Part shown: piece by piece, positions 44,451 through 54,396 of the stretch
Layout: every line of letters starts with the position of its first letter
Position numbering within the stretch: position 1 is the first letter of the stretch
NCBI GenBank assembly: GCA_964527775.1
Contig: CAZGQS010000009.1
Span: 1-64,000, forward strand
Origin: VMCP01 sp964527775
Lineage (GTDB): Bacteria; Bacteroidota; Bacteroidia; NS11-12g; UBA955
DNA: 64,000 bases
Reading direction: 5' to 3'
The notes under the pieces: generated by a model
Seen by the model: only the letters and a program-made list of their open reading frames with translations
The model's database searches: none
What the model was told of the DNA's origin: nothing
Position numbers and translations under genes: made by a program

Positions 44451-45950
44451 GTGAATTCACCTATTCGTTCAGCACTTATTTCAGTTTTTTACAAAGACGG
44501 ATTAGAGCCCATTGTGAAGGCTCTGCATCAACAAAACGTGACCCTTTATTCCACCGGTGGAACCAGAAAGTTCATTGAAGATCTTGGACTACCCTGCGTT
44601 GCCGTTGAAGACATCACAGGTTATCCTAGCATTCTAGGTGGACGCGTAAAAACCCTCCACCCAAAAGTGTTTGGCGGAATTCTCGCTCGCAGAGAATTGC
44701 AATCTGATATGCAAGAAATAGCTCAGTACGAGATACCCTTGTACGATTTAGTCATTGTAGATTTATATCCCTTCGCACAAACTGTAGCTGACGGTGGCAC
44801 AGAGCAAGAGATCATTGAAAAAATTGACATTGGAGGTGTATCCTTGATTCGCGCAGCAGCAAAGAATCACGCCCATTGTTGCATCGTAGCAGATAAGAAA
44901 GAATATACACAATTTTTGTCAGATTTCCAAAATGGCCACGGCTCTTTAAGCCATGACCAACGCAAATCATATGCTGGTAAAGCATTTGCGGTTACGGCTC
45001 AATATGACGGACAAATCGCTGATTGGTTTGCGGGACATACCACTACCCCCTTGCGCTACGGTGAAAATCCGCATCAAAAAGCCCATTTTACAGGTAATTT
45101 AGATGAGTTATTTGATAAAATTCAAGGTAAAGAATTAAGCTACAATAATCTATTAGATGTTGATAGCGCAGTGAATTTATTGAATGAATTCAATGAATCT
45201 GAAGGTTCAACCTTTGTGATTATCAAACACAACAATGCTTGCGGAGTTGCCACAAGATCAACGGTTTTACAAAGTTGGACAGACGCTTTGGCTTGTGACC
45301 CCGTAAGTGCTTTTGGAGGCATTCTTGCGTGTAATCATGCCATTGATACTGAGACTGCGCAGCAAATCAATGGGTTGTTTTTTGAAGTATTGATTGCACC
45401 ATCCTATTCAGATGAAGCCCTGCAACTGTTAAGCGCCAAAACCAATAGAATCATTCTCCGCTCTAAAGATCTTAAGCAGGTTCAACAAACTATATACAGA
45501 ACCGCTTTGAATGGAACTTTGGTACAGGAGCGCGACAATGCCACCGAAACACGCGCCAATATGACTATTGTCACAAACACAGCACCAACAGAACAAGAAT
45601 ATAAAGACCTTGAATTTGCCGTGAAGCTGGTTAAGCAAACCAAAAGTAATACCATTGTTTTAACTAAGAATGGACAGTTGCTAGCTAGCGGAACAGGTCA
45701 GACCAGCCGTGTTGATGCATTGGTTCAAGCCATTGACAAGGCAAATAAATTTGGCTTTGATTTAAAAGGTGCAGTAATGGCGAGCGACGCGTTTTTCCCC
45801 TTCCCAGATTGCGTGGAAATTGCCGACAAAGCAGGAATAACAGCCGTTATTCAACCCGGTGGATCAATCAAAGATCAAGAAAGCATCAATTACTGCAATG
45901 ACCACAATATGGCCATGGTCACTACAGGCATCAGACATTTTAAACATTAA
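44451..45950 (+). CDS. purH: bifunctional AICAR transformylase/IMP cyclohydrolase PurH
   Basis: This 499-residue enzyme performs the last two steps of purine synthesis. The N-terminal MGS-like domain (RSALISVFYKDG, LYSTGGTRKFIEDLG, GGRVKTLHPKVFGGIL near 61-76) is the IMP cyclohydrolase; the C-terminal part has LRYGENPHQKAHF and IKHNNACGVATR of the transformylase. The start is a GTG at 44451. A TAAATTTG box at 44439-44446 ends only 4 bases before it. Confidence 0.95.
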   Translation: MNSPIRSALISVFYKDGLEPIVKALHQQNVTLYSTGGTRKFIEDLGLPCVAVEDITGYPSILGGRVKTLHPKVFGGILARRELQSDMQEIAQYEIPLYDLVIVDLYPFAQTVADGGTEQEIIEKIDIGGVSLIRAAAKNHAHCCIVADKKEYTQFLSDFQNGHGSLSHDQRKSYAGKAFAVTAQYDGQIADWFAGHTTTPLRYGENPHQKAHFTGNLDELFDKIQGKELSYNNLLDVDSAVNLLNEFNESEGSTFVIIKHNNACGVATRSTVLQSWTDALACDPVSAFGGILACNHAIDTETAQQINGLFFEVLIAPSYSDEALQLLSAKTNRIILRSKDLKQVQQTIYRTALNGTLVQERDNATETRANMTIVTNTAPTEQEYKDLEFAVKLVKQTKSNTIVLTKNGQLLASGTGQTSRVDALVQAIDKANKFGFDLKGAVMASDAFFPFPDCVEIADKAGITAVIQPGGSIKDQESINYCNDHNMAMVTTGIRHFKH

Positions 45951-45989
45951 TCAACTTTGGCATAATTTTAGCAAAGTAGATTTACACTC

Positions 45990-47018
45990 ATGTATCAGAT
46001 AGTTCGTTTCATTTTATTCCTAATGTCCCCCGAGAGGGCGCACGATGTAGCCCTTAATTTGATGGAGGCTGCTTTTCGCATTCCTATTTTAAACAGTCTG
46101 ATGCGCAGCTACGTCAAACCAGTGGGGAATAAACCCATTGAATTTGCGGGCATTACATTTCCAAATATCGTAGGACTCGCTGCTGGTTTTGATAAAGACG
46201 CTAAACATTTAAACCTTTGGAAGGACTTAGGTTTTGGACACGTTGAAGTGGGAACAGTAACTCCCGTTGGACAACCCGGAAATCCCAAACCCCGGTTGTT
46301 TCGTTTGGTTCAAGACCAAGCCATCATCAACAGGATGGGCTTCAATAACCAAGGAATCGATTCAATGGTGGAACGCTTAAAAAAACGTCCCCAAGGAATC
46401 GTAGTAGGCGGAAACATTGGCAAGAACAAAGAAACTCCCAACGAATTTGCCGAAGACGATTACATCATTTGTTTTGAAAAAATTTACGACCACGTAGATT
46501 ATGTCACAGTCAACGTTTCTAGTCCCAACACACCTGGACTAAGAGATTTACAAACGGAAGCTTTCTTAGTTCCTCTCTTTGAAAAACTCAATACCATCAG
46601 ATCTCAACGTAGCACTTTCAAACCCATTTTCATCAAAATTGCCCCTGACTTTCAGATGAGCGGTTTGAAAAAATTGGTAGCTGTCATTAAAAAGCTCAAT
46701 GTTCAAGGTGTTATTGCTACCAATACCACGGTTTCAAGAGATGGATTGAACACCAATTCTGATGAACTCGAAAAAATTGGCGCTGGCGGATTGAGCGGAT
46801 TGCCTTTATTTGAAGCCAGCAATGCCATTCTTGCTAGTTTGAGCATAGAACTTGGAAGTAAAATACCTCTAATTGGAGTTGGTGGAATATTCAACGGCGA
46901 AGACGCCACCGAAAAGCTCATGCGAGGTGCAAGCTTACTACAAGTATATACGGGCTTTATTTACGAAGGACCTAGAATTGTTCGCAATATCTTGAGAGAC
47001 ATTCAATACGAAAATTAG
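45990..47018 (+). CDS. pyrD: dihydroorotate dehydrogenase (quinone), class 2
   Basis: This 342-residue membrane-associated flavoenzyme of pyrimidine synthesis has an N-terminal hydrophobic helix, FPNIVGLAAGFDKDAKHL near 55-72, NRMGFNNQGID near 110, VTVNVSSPNTPGLRDLQ near 172 with the catalytic Ser region, and GVGGIFNGEDATEKLMRGAS near 292. It passes electrons to the quinone pool. A TTTG (45956) and TAGATTTA (45977) pair sits just upstream. Confidence 0.95.
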   Translation: MYQIVRFILFLMSPERAHDVALNLMEAAFRIPILNSLMRSYVKPVGNKPIEFAGITFPNIVGLAAGFDKDAKHLNLWKDLGFGHVEVGTVTPVGQPGNPKPRLFRLVQDQAIINRMGFNNQGIDSMVERLKKRPQGIVVGGNIGKNKETPNEFAEDDYIICFEKIYDHVDYVTVNVSSPNTPGLRDLQTEAFLVPLFEKLNTIRSQRSTFKPIFIKIAPDFQMSGLKKLVAVIKKLNVQGVIATNTTVSRDGLNTNSDELEKIGAGGLSGLPLFEASNAILASLSIELGSKIPLIGVGGIFNGEDATEKLMRGASLLQVYTGFIYEGPRIVRNILRDIQYEN

Positions 47019-47020
47019 CC

Positions 47021-47773
47021 ATGAAACACTCGGGAATATTCTTTGTTTCCGTTGCGCTGCTATTATTCACTACAGCAGCTCAACCTAAACCTAAAACCTC
47101 CCGATTAGAAATCCCTCAGCGCGGGCCCAACGAAAAAATCATTCAACACACGGGCTACGCCACTTCTTACAATCATCAACACCACCAGCCCAATTGGGTG
47201 GCGTACGAACTTTTTAGTCAGCGTTTGGTCGCAGTAACTGAAAGAAACAGCCGTTTTACCCAAGACCCTATGGTAAAGCCCCCCACTTGCCTCAGCGCAG
47301 ATTACACCAAATCGGGCTACGATCGCGGGCATCTTGTACCGGCTGCTGATATGCTTTGGGACGATGACGCCATGCGCGAAAGCTTTTATATGAGCAATAT
47401 TTCACCACAAGTCCCTGGATTCAACAGAGGCATTTGGAAAGTTCTCGAAGAAAAAGTTCGTGACTGGGCTCGTTCAGGCTCACACTTATTCATTTGTACG
47501 GGTCCACTTTTGGGGGACACTTTGAAGCGACACATTGGCGTGCGCAACGCTGTCACCATTCCCGATTATTTCTTTAAAGCCATCATCGATACGGTAGGCG
47601 TTGACCGCGGAATAGCCTATATCATTCCAAATCAATCGAGCAAAGCATCGCTGTCAACTTTCGCCGTACCCATTGATTACCTCGAAGCCATTATCTCTCG
47701 TGACCTCTTCCCCGCCCTCGATGACGAGATTGAAATGAAAATTGAAAAAGTGATTGGGTTTAGGGAAAGGTGA
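47021..47773 (+). CDS. secreted DNA/RNA non-specific endonuclease
   Basis: This 250-residue protein has a signal peptide (about residues 1-20) and a His-Asn-type nuclease domain with the DRGHLVPAADM motif near 104-114, the hallmark of the NucA/EndoG family, followed by FYMSNISPQVPGFNRGIWKVLE. Such enzymes cut both DNA and RNA outside the cytoplasm. It starts 2 bases past pyrD and may share its transcript. A repeat island follows its stop. Confidence 0.92.
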   Translation: MKHSGIFFVSVALLLFTTAAQPKPKTSRLEIPQRGPNEKIIQHTGYATSYNHQHHQPNWVAYELFSQRLVAVTERNSRFTQDPMVKPPTCLSADYTKSGYDRGHLVPAADMLWDDDAMRESFYMSNISPQVPGFNRGIWKVLEEKVRDWARSGSHLFICTGPLLGDTLKRHIGVRNAVTIPDYFFKAIIDTVGVDRGIAYIIPNQSSKASLSTFAVPIDYLEAIISRDLFPALDDEIEMKIEKVIGFRER

Positions 47774-47785
47774 GCAGACGACAGC

Positions 47786-47880
47786 GGTCAGCTATCAGCT
47801 ACCAGCCGTCAGCCGTCAGCTGATAGCAGCAGCGAAGCTGCCCAGCCGCGCCGAAGGCGCTGAGTCCTAGCGCAGCGTGA
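47786..47880. repeat. dispersed heptamer repeat island, inverted relative to 23926-24184
   Basis: Heptamers ggtcagc, tatcagc, taccagc and two cgtcagc run end to end (47786-47820). A 30-base block at 47818-47847 is the exact reverse complement of 24038-24067, followed by further sequence similar to 24018-24037. It sits between two convergent genes. Confidence 0.8.
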
Positions 47881-47883
47881 GTC

Positions 47884-48429
47884 TTAAAGTCCCAATAACT
47901 CCGGACTCCCAGAAACGTACCAATTGCCGTTCCATTCTATGAGTTCGAAACGCATGTTGTAGGAGACTTTTCGGCGTTTGAGCTTGAATTCAACACGCCA
48001 GATGGGTAAAATTCCTTGATTTTTGTATGAAATGTATTGGGTGGAATTGTATTCCATCTGTTTGTAAAAAAGTCCTTGTTTGGAGGCTTTTTTTCGAATT
48101 TGTTTGATTCCGTTGAGAAAGCGGTAACGATAATTCATGTACTGGCCGTGAACAATTACTTCGGGGGTGATGGTATCTACCATACGAACCATAATTAAAA
48201 AGTCAGACTCGGGCATAAGGCCAAATCCGAGTGGCGACTTCTTATCGAAGCACCAAAGCATCAGACTATCAATGCTTTGAGAAATGGAATAAAATGCTCT
48301 AGTATTGGGGAGTGATGAAGAATCTTTGGGATTTACAAATTTTGCCGACAAAGGCGTAATAAAAGACGCTAGAAAAACGACTAAAATCAACCAAACCTTC
48401 CGAACTTTGAACTGTATGCGCTTTGGCAT
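47884..48429 (-). CDS. exported hypothetical protein, 181 aa
   Basis: The N-terminus has a basic stretch and a hydrophobic signal-like segment (VWLILVVFLASFITPLSA), so the protein is exported. The mature part has a strand-rich C-terminal half with YRYRFLNGIKQIRKK and SYNMRFELIEWNGNWYVSG. I recognise no family. It is divergent from the DUF255 gene, whose start lies 22 bases away. Confidence 0.6.
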   Translation of the reverse strand: MPKRIQFKVRKVWLILVVFLASFITPLSAKFVNPKDSSSLPNTRAFYSISQSIDSLMLWCFDKKSPLGFGLMPESDFLIMVRMVDTITPEVIVHGQYMNYRYRFLNGIKQIRKKASKQGLFYKQMEYNSTQYISYKNQGILPIWRVEFKLKRRKVSYNMRFELIEWNGNWYVSGSPELLGL

Positions 48430-48451
48430 ACCGCTAAACTACAACATTCCC

Positions 48452-50446
48452 ATGAATTCCAATAATCCACCAAACGCTTTAATTGCTTGTAAAAGCCCCT
48501 ACCTCCAACAACACGCATACAATCCAGTTGAATGGCAGCCCTGGGCAGAAAGCGCGTGGACACAGGCAAAGAGTCAGAACAAGTTGGTTCTGGTGAGCAT
48601 TGGCTATAGCACCTGTCATTGGTGCCATGTGATGGAAAGAGAAAGTTTCGAAGATCATCAAACCGCCGAAATCATGAATCTGGCCTTGATAAATATCAAA
48701 GTAGACCGAGAGGAACGACCCGACATTGACATGGTCTATATGGATGCTTGCCAATTGATGACGGGCAGAGGGGGTTGGCCACTTAATGTAATTTGTCTTC
48801 CTGACGGACGGCCCATTTATGCGGGTACGTATTTCCAAAAACCGCAATGGCAACAGATTGTCTTACAATTATCTACTCAGTACCAAAGCGATCCTGATAA
48901 GTTTTTGGAATATGCCGAAAAGTTCATGGAGGAATTGAATAAGATGAATGCTCAACCCAAAGTTTTAGGAGATTTGCAAATTTCCAAAATGATGGCCGGC
49001 GAAATTTTCGCAAAATACGCAGAAGATATTGATTGGGAAGAAGGTGCGAAAAAACGTGCTCCGAAATTCCCAGTTCCCATACAATTTGAATATACGTTTG
49101 ATTATTTTTTGGCATCGAATGATCCTACCGCCAAAGATTATTTGCAACTAAGCTTACTTAAAATGGCCAATGGCGGCATTTATGATCATGTTAGAGGGGG
49201 CTTTTACCGTTACAGCACCGATGCAAAATGGTTTGCTCCCCATTTTGAAAAGATGCTATATGACAATGCTCAGCTGATTGGATTATACTCTAGGGCATTT
49301 GCTTGGAGTCAAGCCGATATTTTCAAACAAGTGGCTGAACAAACCATCGATTTTTGCATCCGCGAGCTGAAAAATCCTCAAGGCGGATTTTACTCTGGGT
49401 TGGATGCTGATTCCGATGGAATTGAAGGAAGATACTACACCTTTACGTCCCAAGAATTAAAAGAAATCCTCAACGCGAAAGAATTGGAATGGCTCACGCA
49501 TTGGTCTGATATTAGGGAGGACGGCAATTGGGAGCACGATCTGAATATCATTCACGTGAATAAGGCTCCTTTACAGGTGCTTGAGGATGTGAAAATTTCG
49601 GCGGAAGAATTTCACACACTGAAGTTTTCGGTTTTGGGTAAATTATTCAATGCACAGGTCACTAGAAACAGACCCTCATTAGACTATAAAATCATTGCCT
49701 CTTGGAATGGTTTGATGCTAAAGGGACTTTGTCAAGCGGGTAAATTCTTGAATGCTCAATACATTCAAGAAGCCGTTGAATTGGGTAGTTGGATCAAGGA
49801 TACCCTCATAAAAGACAACATCATTTATCGCATTCACGCTCAAGGCGAAACCTATACCGAAGGCTTTTTAGAAGATTATGCATCGGTATCATTAGGATTT
49901 ATTGAACTATACAAAACCACCCTTGACGCAAAATGGTTAACCATCGCCAAAGAATTGGCTGATCGTGCAGTTGAATTGTTTTACAATAAAGATCAAGGTA
50001 CATTCAGTTTCACATCTTCGGAAGCAGAAAAATTGATCATCAAAAAATCTGATTCTACTGATGATGTTATTCCAGGTAGCAATACGTTGATGGCCGAAGT
50101 TTTGTATTTTTTGTTTACTCATACTTCAAACCTTGAATACAAAGGAATTTTTGATACCCTGATTAAGCCTATGGCTCAGCACATTGAAAAATTTCCTGGT
50201 TGGTATAGCGGTTGGGCAAGATTACACAATATGTTGACCTACGGAGATGCGCACATCATCATTAGGGGCAACTTAAGCATTCCGAGTCAAGATCAGTTGG
50301 CCCATTACCCTTCTTGGATGAGCATTACAAAAGAAAACAGCGGCCAAGAGGGATATTACATCTGCTCTGGTGACCGCTGTTTTGAACCTGTTCAAACGTG
50401 GGAACAAGTAGAAGAATTACTGGATGAACTCTTCAGTATTGATTGA
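48452..50446 (+). CDS. DUF255 thioredoxin domain-containing protein (YyaL/SSP411-like)
   Basis: About 664 residues. The N-terminal thioredoxin-like domain has the CHWC motif in SIGYSTCHWCHVMERESFED and a YMDACQLMTGRGGWPLNV segment; the rest is a glycosidase-like six-hairpin fold with RGGFYRYSTDAKWFAPHFEKML and LDADSDGIEGRYYT. The ATG at 48452 starts the family's typical NPPNALIACKSPYLQQHA. Bacterial members are widespread and their reaction is not firmly known. It ends directly against the pntB gene on the other strand. Confidence 0.9.
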   Translation: MNSNNPPNALIACKSPYLQQHAYNPVEWQPWAESAWTQAKSQNKLVLVSIGYSTCHWCHVMERESFEDHQTAEIMNLALINIKVDREERPDIDMVYMDACQLMTGRGGWPLNVICLPDGRPIYAGTYFQKPQWQQIVLQLSTQYQSDPDKFLEYAEKFMEELNKMNAQPKVLGDLQISKMMAGEIFAKYAEDIDWEEGAKKRAPKFPVPIQFEYTFDYFLASNDPTAKDYLQLSLLKMANGGIYDHVRGGFYRYSTDAKWFAPHFEKMLYDNAQLIGLYSRAFAWSQADIFKQVAEQTIDFCIRELKNPQGGFYSGLDADSDGIEGRYYTFTSQELKEILNAKELEWLTHWSDIREDGNWEHDLNIIHVNKAPLQVLEDVKISAEEFHTLKFSVLGKLFNAQVTRNRPSLDYKIIASWNGLMLKGLCQAGKFLNAQYIQEAVELGSWIKDTLIKDNIIYRIHAQGETYTEGFLEDYASVSLGFIELYKTTLDAKWLTIAKELADRAVELFYNKDQGTFSFTSSEAEKLIIKKSDSTDDVIPGSNTLMAEVLYFLFTHTSNLEYKGIFDTLIKPMAQHIEKFPGWYSGWARLHNMLTYGDAHIIIRGNLSIPSQDQLAHYPSWMSITKENSGQEGYYICSGDRCFEPVQTWEQVEELLDELFSID

Positions 50447-51844
50447 TTACAAAGCTTTTACTTCGTTGACTAACTTTTGAAGGCTGTCTTTAGCATCGCC
50501 AAACAACATTCCACATTTAGGGTCAAAGAACAGGGCATTTTCAATGCCCGCGTAACCTGACTTCATGCTTCGCTTTAGTACCACAATTTGCTTTGCATTG
50601 TCTACATCTAATATGGGCATGCCGTAAATGGGGCTGGTAGGATCGTTTTTAGCAGCTGGATTAACTACGTCATTTGCACCTACAACCAAAACAACATCGG
50701 TGGTGGTAAACTCTGGATTGATCTCTTCCATTTCTATCAATTTATCATACTCCACGTTACTTTCAGCCAGCAATACATTCATGTGTCCTGGCATACGTCC
50801 TGCAACAGGGTGAATAGCATATTTCACATCCACACCTTCTTCTAAGAGGATGTTTTCCAATTCGTGACAAACGTGTTGTGCTTGTGCTACCGCTAAACCA
50901 TAACCTGGAACAATCACCACTTTTTGAGCGTATTTCATCATGATAGCCACGTCAGTAGCTTGAACTTCGCGAACGCTTCCTGTAACTGCAGCACCCGAAG
51001 AACCAGAACTTGAACCAGCCATACCAATAAGCACGTTTGTTAAAGATCTGTTCATGGCTTTACACATCACCACGGTTAAAATAGTACCCGCTGATCCAAC
51101 CAATACTCCGCCCATCAACATGACGTTGTTGTCGTATAAAAATCCGCCGCAGGCGGCCGCAACACCAGTAAATGAATTCAACAAAGAAATCACCACAGGC
51201 ATATCTGCTCCACCAATAGGGAATACAAATAGTAATCCATAAAAAATGGCTACTCCCATGGTGAGATAAAAGAAAGGCAAAGATCCATGTCCGCCGTTAA
51301 CAATAGCCTCTAAATAGGTTACAGCTGCTGCTCCAATGATAGCAAACAAAACAATGGCATTGATGTATTGTTGTCCCGCGAAGCGGAAATCACCAATTTT
51401 ACCATTCAATTTACCCCAAGCAACAATACTTCCAACGAATGACACGGTACCAATAATCAGACCGGCAATGATGGGAATGAACATTCCTAAAGAGACTCCC
51501 GGTTCAATGTGTTGCCATTCTATGATGGATATCAATGCAGCGGCCAATCCTCCCATTCCGTTGAACAGAGAAACCATTTCAGGCATGGCGGTCATTTGAA
51601 CACGCTTAGCCATCAAGGTTCCAACTACGGTTCCCAAGAGAATGGCACCCATGATGAGCCCAAAATTTGGAATGAGATAAAAGCCATTTTCGCCAATGAA
51701 TAGGGTACCAATCACGGCTACCGCCATACCGAAAGCTGCAACTAAGTTACCTTTTCGGGCAGAATCGGCCTTACCCATCATTTTTAAGCCTACCACGAAT
51801 CCAACAGATCCAATGAGATAAGCAATTTCTTGTAAGTGATTCAT
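50447..51844 (-). CDS. pntB: NAD(P) transhydrogenase subunit beta
   Basis: This 465-residue protein has nine or so membrane segments followed by the NADP-binding domain with VIVPGYGLAVAQAQH near 311, AIHPVAGRMPGHMNVLLAES near 340, and VGANDVVNPAAKNDP near 388. With PntAA and PntAB it uses the proton gradient to make NADPH from NADH. The three genes are consecutive with 3- to 4-base gaps. Confidence 0.96.
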   Translation of the reverse strand: MNHLQEIAYLIGSVGFVVGLKMMGKADSARKGNLVAAFGMAVAVIGTLFIGENGFYLIPNFGLIMGAILLGTVVGTLMAKRVQMTAMPEMVSLFNGMGGLAAALISIIEWQHIEPGVSLGMFIPIIAGLIIGTVSFVGSIVAWGKLNGKIGDFRFAGQQYINAIVLFAIIGAAAVTYLEAIVNGGHGSLPFFYLTMGVAIFYGLLFVFPIGGADMPVVISLLNSFTGVAAACGGFLYDNNVMLMGGVLVGSAGTILTVVMCKAMNRSLTNVLIGMAGSSSGSSGAAVTGSVREVQATDVAIMMKYAQKVVIVPGYGLAVAQAQHVCHELENILLEEGVDVKYAIHPVAGRMPGHMNVLLAESNVEYDKLIEMEEINPEFTTTDVVLVVGANDVVNPAAKNDPTSPIYGMPILDVDNAKQIVVLKRSMKSGYAGIENALFFDPKCGMLFGDAKDSLQKLVNEVKAL

Positions 51845-51847
51845 GGA

Positions 51848-52162
51848 TTATTTCTTAGGCTTCTTTTTAAACATTTCCAACATGCGATCAGTCACTACAA
51901 AGCCACCAATTACGTTAAGGGTTCCTACTAAAACTCCTACAAATCCGACGATCAATGAAAAATAATCGTCAGGCGCTGAATGTCCAAGTACAATAATAGC
52001 TCCAATCAATACCACACCGTGAATGGCGTTTGCGCCGCTCATCAAAGGGGTGTGAAGCACCGAAGGAACATGAGAAATCAATTCAATTCCCACAAAAACC
52101 ATCAAAATAATGAGGTAGATATAGGAGATATTTTGTCCAATAAATTCAATAATGCTGTTCAT
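51848..52162 (-). CDS. pntAB: NAD(P) transhydrogenase subunit alpha, membrane part
   Basis: This 104-residue protein has three hydrophobic segments (near residues 13-30, 48-67 and 68-88) and the VGVELISHVPSVLHTPLMSG and AIHGVVLIGAIIVLG stretches typical of the PntAA C-terminal membrane part, encoded as a separate gene as in many bacteria. It lies between pntAA and pntB with gaps of 4 and 3 bases. Confidence 0.94.
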   Translation of the reverse strand: MNSIIEFIGQNISYIYLIILMVFVGIELISHVPSVLHTPLMSGANAIHGVVLIGAIIVLGHSAPDDYFSLIVGFVGVLVGTLNVIGGFVVTDRMLEMFKKKPKK

Positions 52163-52166
52163 AAAA

Positions 52167-53249
52167 TTAAGATTGATGAGCGATTAGACATCCTTGAACA
52201 ATTTCATCTTCAAGGTTAAATTCTATGGTTCCTTTCGGACCAACGAGTTTGAGCAATTCCCAGATGTTTCGAGCGAAAAGCTCAGATGCATTTGAACTTA
52301 AGCTTGATGGCAAATTCACAGAACCAATGATTTTTACGCCATTGTGAACGTAAATTTCATTTGCCTTGGTTTGAGCGCAATTTCCGCCTTGTTCTGCAGC
52401 CATATCTACAATGATACTGCCGTTTTTCATGAGAGCCAATTGCTCATCATCTATAAGAATTGGTGCTTTTTTTCCGGGGACTAAAGCCGTTGTAATGACC
52501 AAATCAGCCTGAGCCAATGATTTATTAACAGCCTCTCGCTGAGCTTTTCTGTATTCATCGGATGCTTCTTTTGCGTAGCCGCCTTCGCTTCCTACTTCAA
52601 CGCCTTTCACCTCAATGAATTTCCCTCCCAAAGATTGAACTTGTTCTTTGGTTTCAGGACGGACGTCTGTTGCTTCAACCACCGCTCCCAATCTCTTGGC
52701 TGTTGCTATGGCTTGAAGTCCCGCTACACCCACACCAAAAATCAACACTTTAGCAGGTGTTACTGTTCCAGCAGCAGTCATCAAAAGCGGAAAAATTTTA
52801 TCTAAATGATAGGCTCCTTCAATCACAGCTCTGTAACCAGCCAAGTTAGCTTGAGATGAGAGCACGTCCATAGATTGAGCTCTGGAGATTCGGGGAATTG
52901 CATCTAAAGAAAAAACAGACCATTTTTTGGCCTGCAATTTTTCTACCAACTCGGTGTTTGAGCGGTGATACACATTTGAAATCCAAATTTTATTGTCTGG
53001 AAGTTCATTCATGATTTCGGCGGTAGGCACATTGATTTGAATGTACACATCTGCCGATTTTAATTCATTGAAGGGCTTGACACTTGCACCCACTGAGGTG
53101 TAAGATTCATCGGTAAAGTGGGCAGGCGCGCCGGCGCCATTTTCTACCCAAACCTCAAAACCCATTTTCAGAAGATTAGCGGCTACGGTTGGTGTCATTG
53201 ACACTCGGTTTTCAGCTTCTCTTCTTTCTTTAAAAACTGCTATTATCAT
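52167..53249 (-). CDS. pntAA: NAD(P) transhydrogenase subunit alpha, NAD-binding part
   Basis: About 360 residues, with the alanine dehydrogenase-like fold: IAVFKERREAENRVSMTP at the start, GVGVAGLQAIATAKRLGAVV near 173, VEATDVRPETKEQVQSLGGK near 191, and VDMAAEQGGNCAQT near 273. I start at the ATG at 53249. It begins 8 bases past the preceding T9SS gene's stop on the same strand, so the four genes may be one transcript. Confidence 0.95.
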   Translation of the reverse strand: MIIAVFKERREAENRVSMTPTVAANLLKMGFEVWVENGAGAPAHFTDESYTSVGASVKPFNELKSADVYIQINVPTAEIMNELPDNKIWISNVYHRSNTELVEKLQAKKWSVFSLDAIPRISRAQSMDVLSSQANLAGYRAVIEGAYHLDKIFPLLMTAAGTVTPAKVLIFGVGVAGLQAIATAKRLGAVVEATDVRPETKEQVQSLGGKFIEVKGVEVGSEGGYAKEASDEYRKAQREAVNKSLAQADLVITTALVPGKKAPILIDDEQLALMKNGSIIVDMAAEQGGNCAQTKANEIYVHNGVKIIGSVNLPSSLSSNASELFARNIWELLKLVGPKGTIEFNLEDEIVQGCLIAHQS

Positions 53250-53257
53250 GGGGTAAT

Positions 53258-54340
53258 TTAATCTTTTACGAATCGCAACGCACCACCCCAAATTTGCATC
53301 CAATAAAGTCCAGATGGCAAATTTTCTATGGAATAAGAGTTGTAATTTTCTTCCGTCATTGGCAATCTCTTCAACATGAATGATTGTCCAACGCTATTAA
53401 AAACAGGAAGTTCTTCTGGAGCAACAAAAGGTACAAATGTAGGCACCAAACAAGAAATAGTAATTTTATCAGATGACGGATTGGGATGAACAGCCATTGT
53501 TTTTGACGTAAAATCTTCTACACCCAAAGGATTAAATCCTCCGCTGCTCAGTCCGTTATATTTATCTCTAAATCTCACTTGGTTTGGCACAAATTGACTG
53601 GTTGGACTCAACTGACCAGAAACTTCCATTACAGGAATCTTTTCTGAAGTTGCAAGCCATTGATAGATGATTTGTTTGCGGGGGAAACCTTGTTTAAAAA
53701 ATTGAGTCTCTATGGTATCTGTTCCGTCTACAAATGTTCTCACCCGTATAACATCGGTATATTCTTTATAAGGCGTTTTGATACTGCCCCAAGCATCAAC
53801 CACATTGGTTCTTTTACCTGCTTGTTTAAAACTAAAGAGTTGTTGACCCGGAATGGCAAACGTAAACTTGTAAGTACTTACATCTGAGTCATTGTACTGC
53901 AATGGAAATTGGTAAATTTCATCTTCGTCTTCATACATGCTCGCCAAAGGAATACCAGTGTATGAATAACCCAATCCTTCTGCTTTAAACACAGAATTTG
54001 ACGCAGTATAAAATGAGTAGACATTGGTAAATGTAATGGGACCTCCACCAATGGTATCAGCTGTTTTCAAACCCGTTTGCCCAAAGAAATAAAAAGCATA
54101 AGGGGTTTTAGCTGCGCTCTGATATTGTCTTAACTCTGAAGTTTGAGCCTCTAATTTGGAAAAATCCCAAGATTGACTTGCTCCACTTTTCATCCAACCC
54201 GATGGCAAGTCAGTTGCCAAAGCGGTAGAAAAACGAATGGTATCTCCAGCGGCTGGCATGGAGGATTTTGATATGGTAATTTGGCCTTTTGCGACGCTCA
54301 TCAAACCCAACAACAGCCAAAGCATGGAGTGTTTTTTCAT
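53258..54340 (-). CDS. secreted protein with T9SS-type C-terminal domain
   Basis: This 360-residue protein has a signal peptide (MKKHSMLWLLLGLMSVAKGQ), a strand-rich passenger of unknown function, and a C-terminal sorting-domain-like end (VHPNPSSDKITIS near 283, LPSGLYWMQI near 343). The sorting part contains an unusual insertion (VPTFVPFVAPEELPVF). It should be exported by type IX secretion. It is upstream of pntAA on the same strand. Confidence 0.75.
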   Translation of the reverse strand: MKKHSMLWLLLGLMSVAKGQITISKSSMPAAGDTIRFSTALATDLPSGWMKSGASQSWDFSKLEAQTSELRQYQSAAKTPYAFYFFGQTGLKTADTIGGGPITFTNVYSFYTASNSVFKAEGLGYSYTGIPLASMYEDEDEIYQFPLQYNDSDVSTYKFTFAIPGQQLFSFKQAGKRTNVVDAWGSIKTPYKEYTDVIRVRTFVDGTDTIETQFFKQGFPRKQIIYQWLATSEKIPVMEVSGQLSPTSQFVPNQVRFRDKYNGLSSGGFNPLGVEDFTSKTMAVHPNPSSDKITISCLVPTFVPFVAPEELPVFNSVGQSFMLKRLPMTEENYNSYSIENLPSGLYWMQIWGGALRFVKD

Positions 54341-54396
54341 ATTAATTCAAAGATAGTTATAAAACATCATAAAAAAATGCCGATTTTTGCAGTTCT

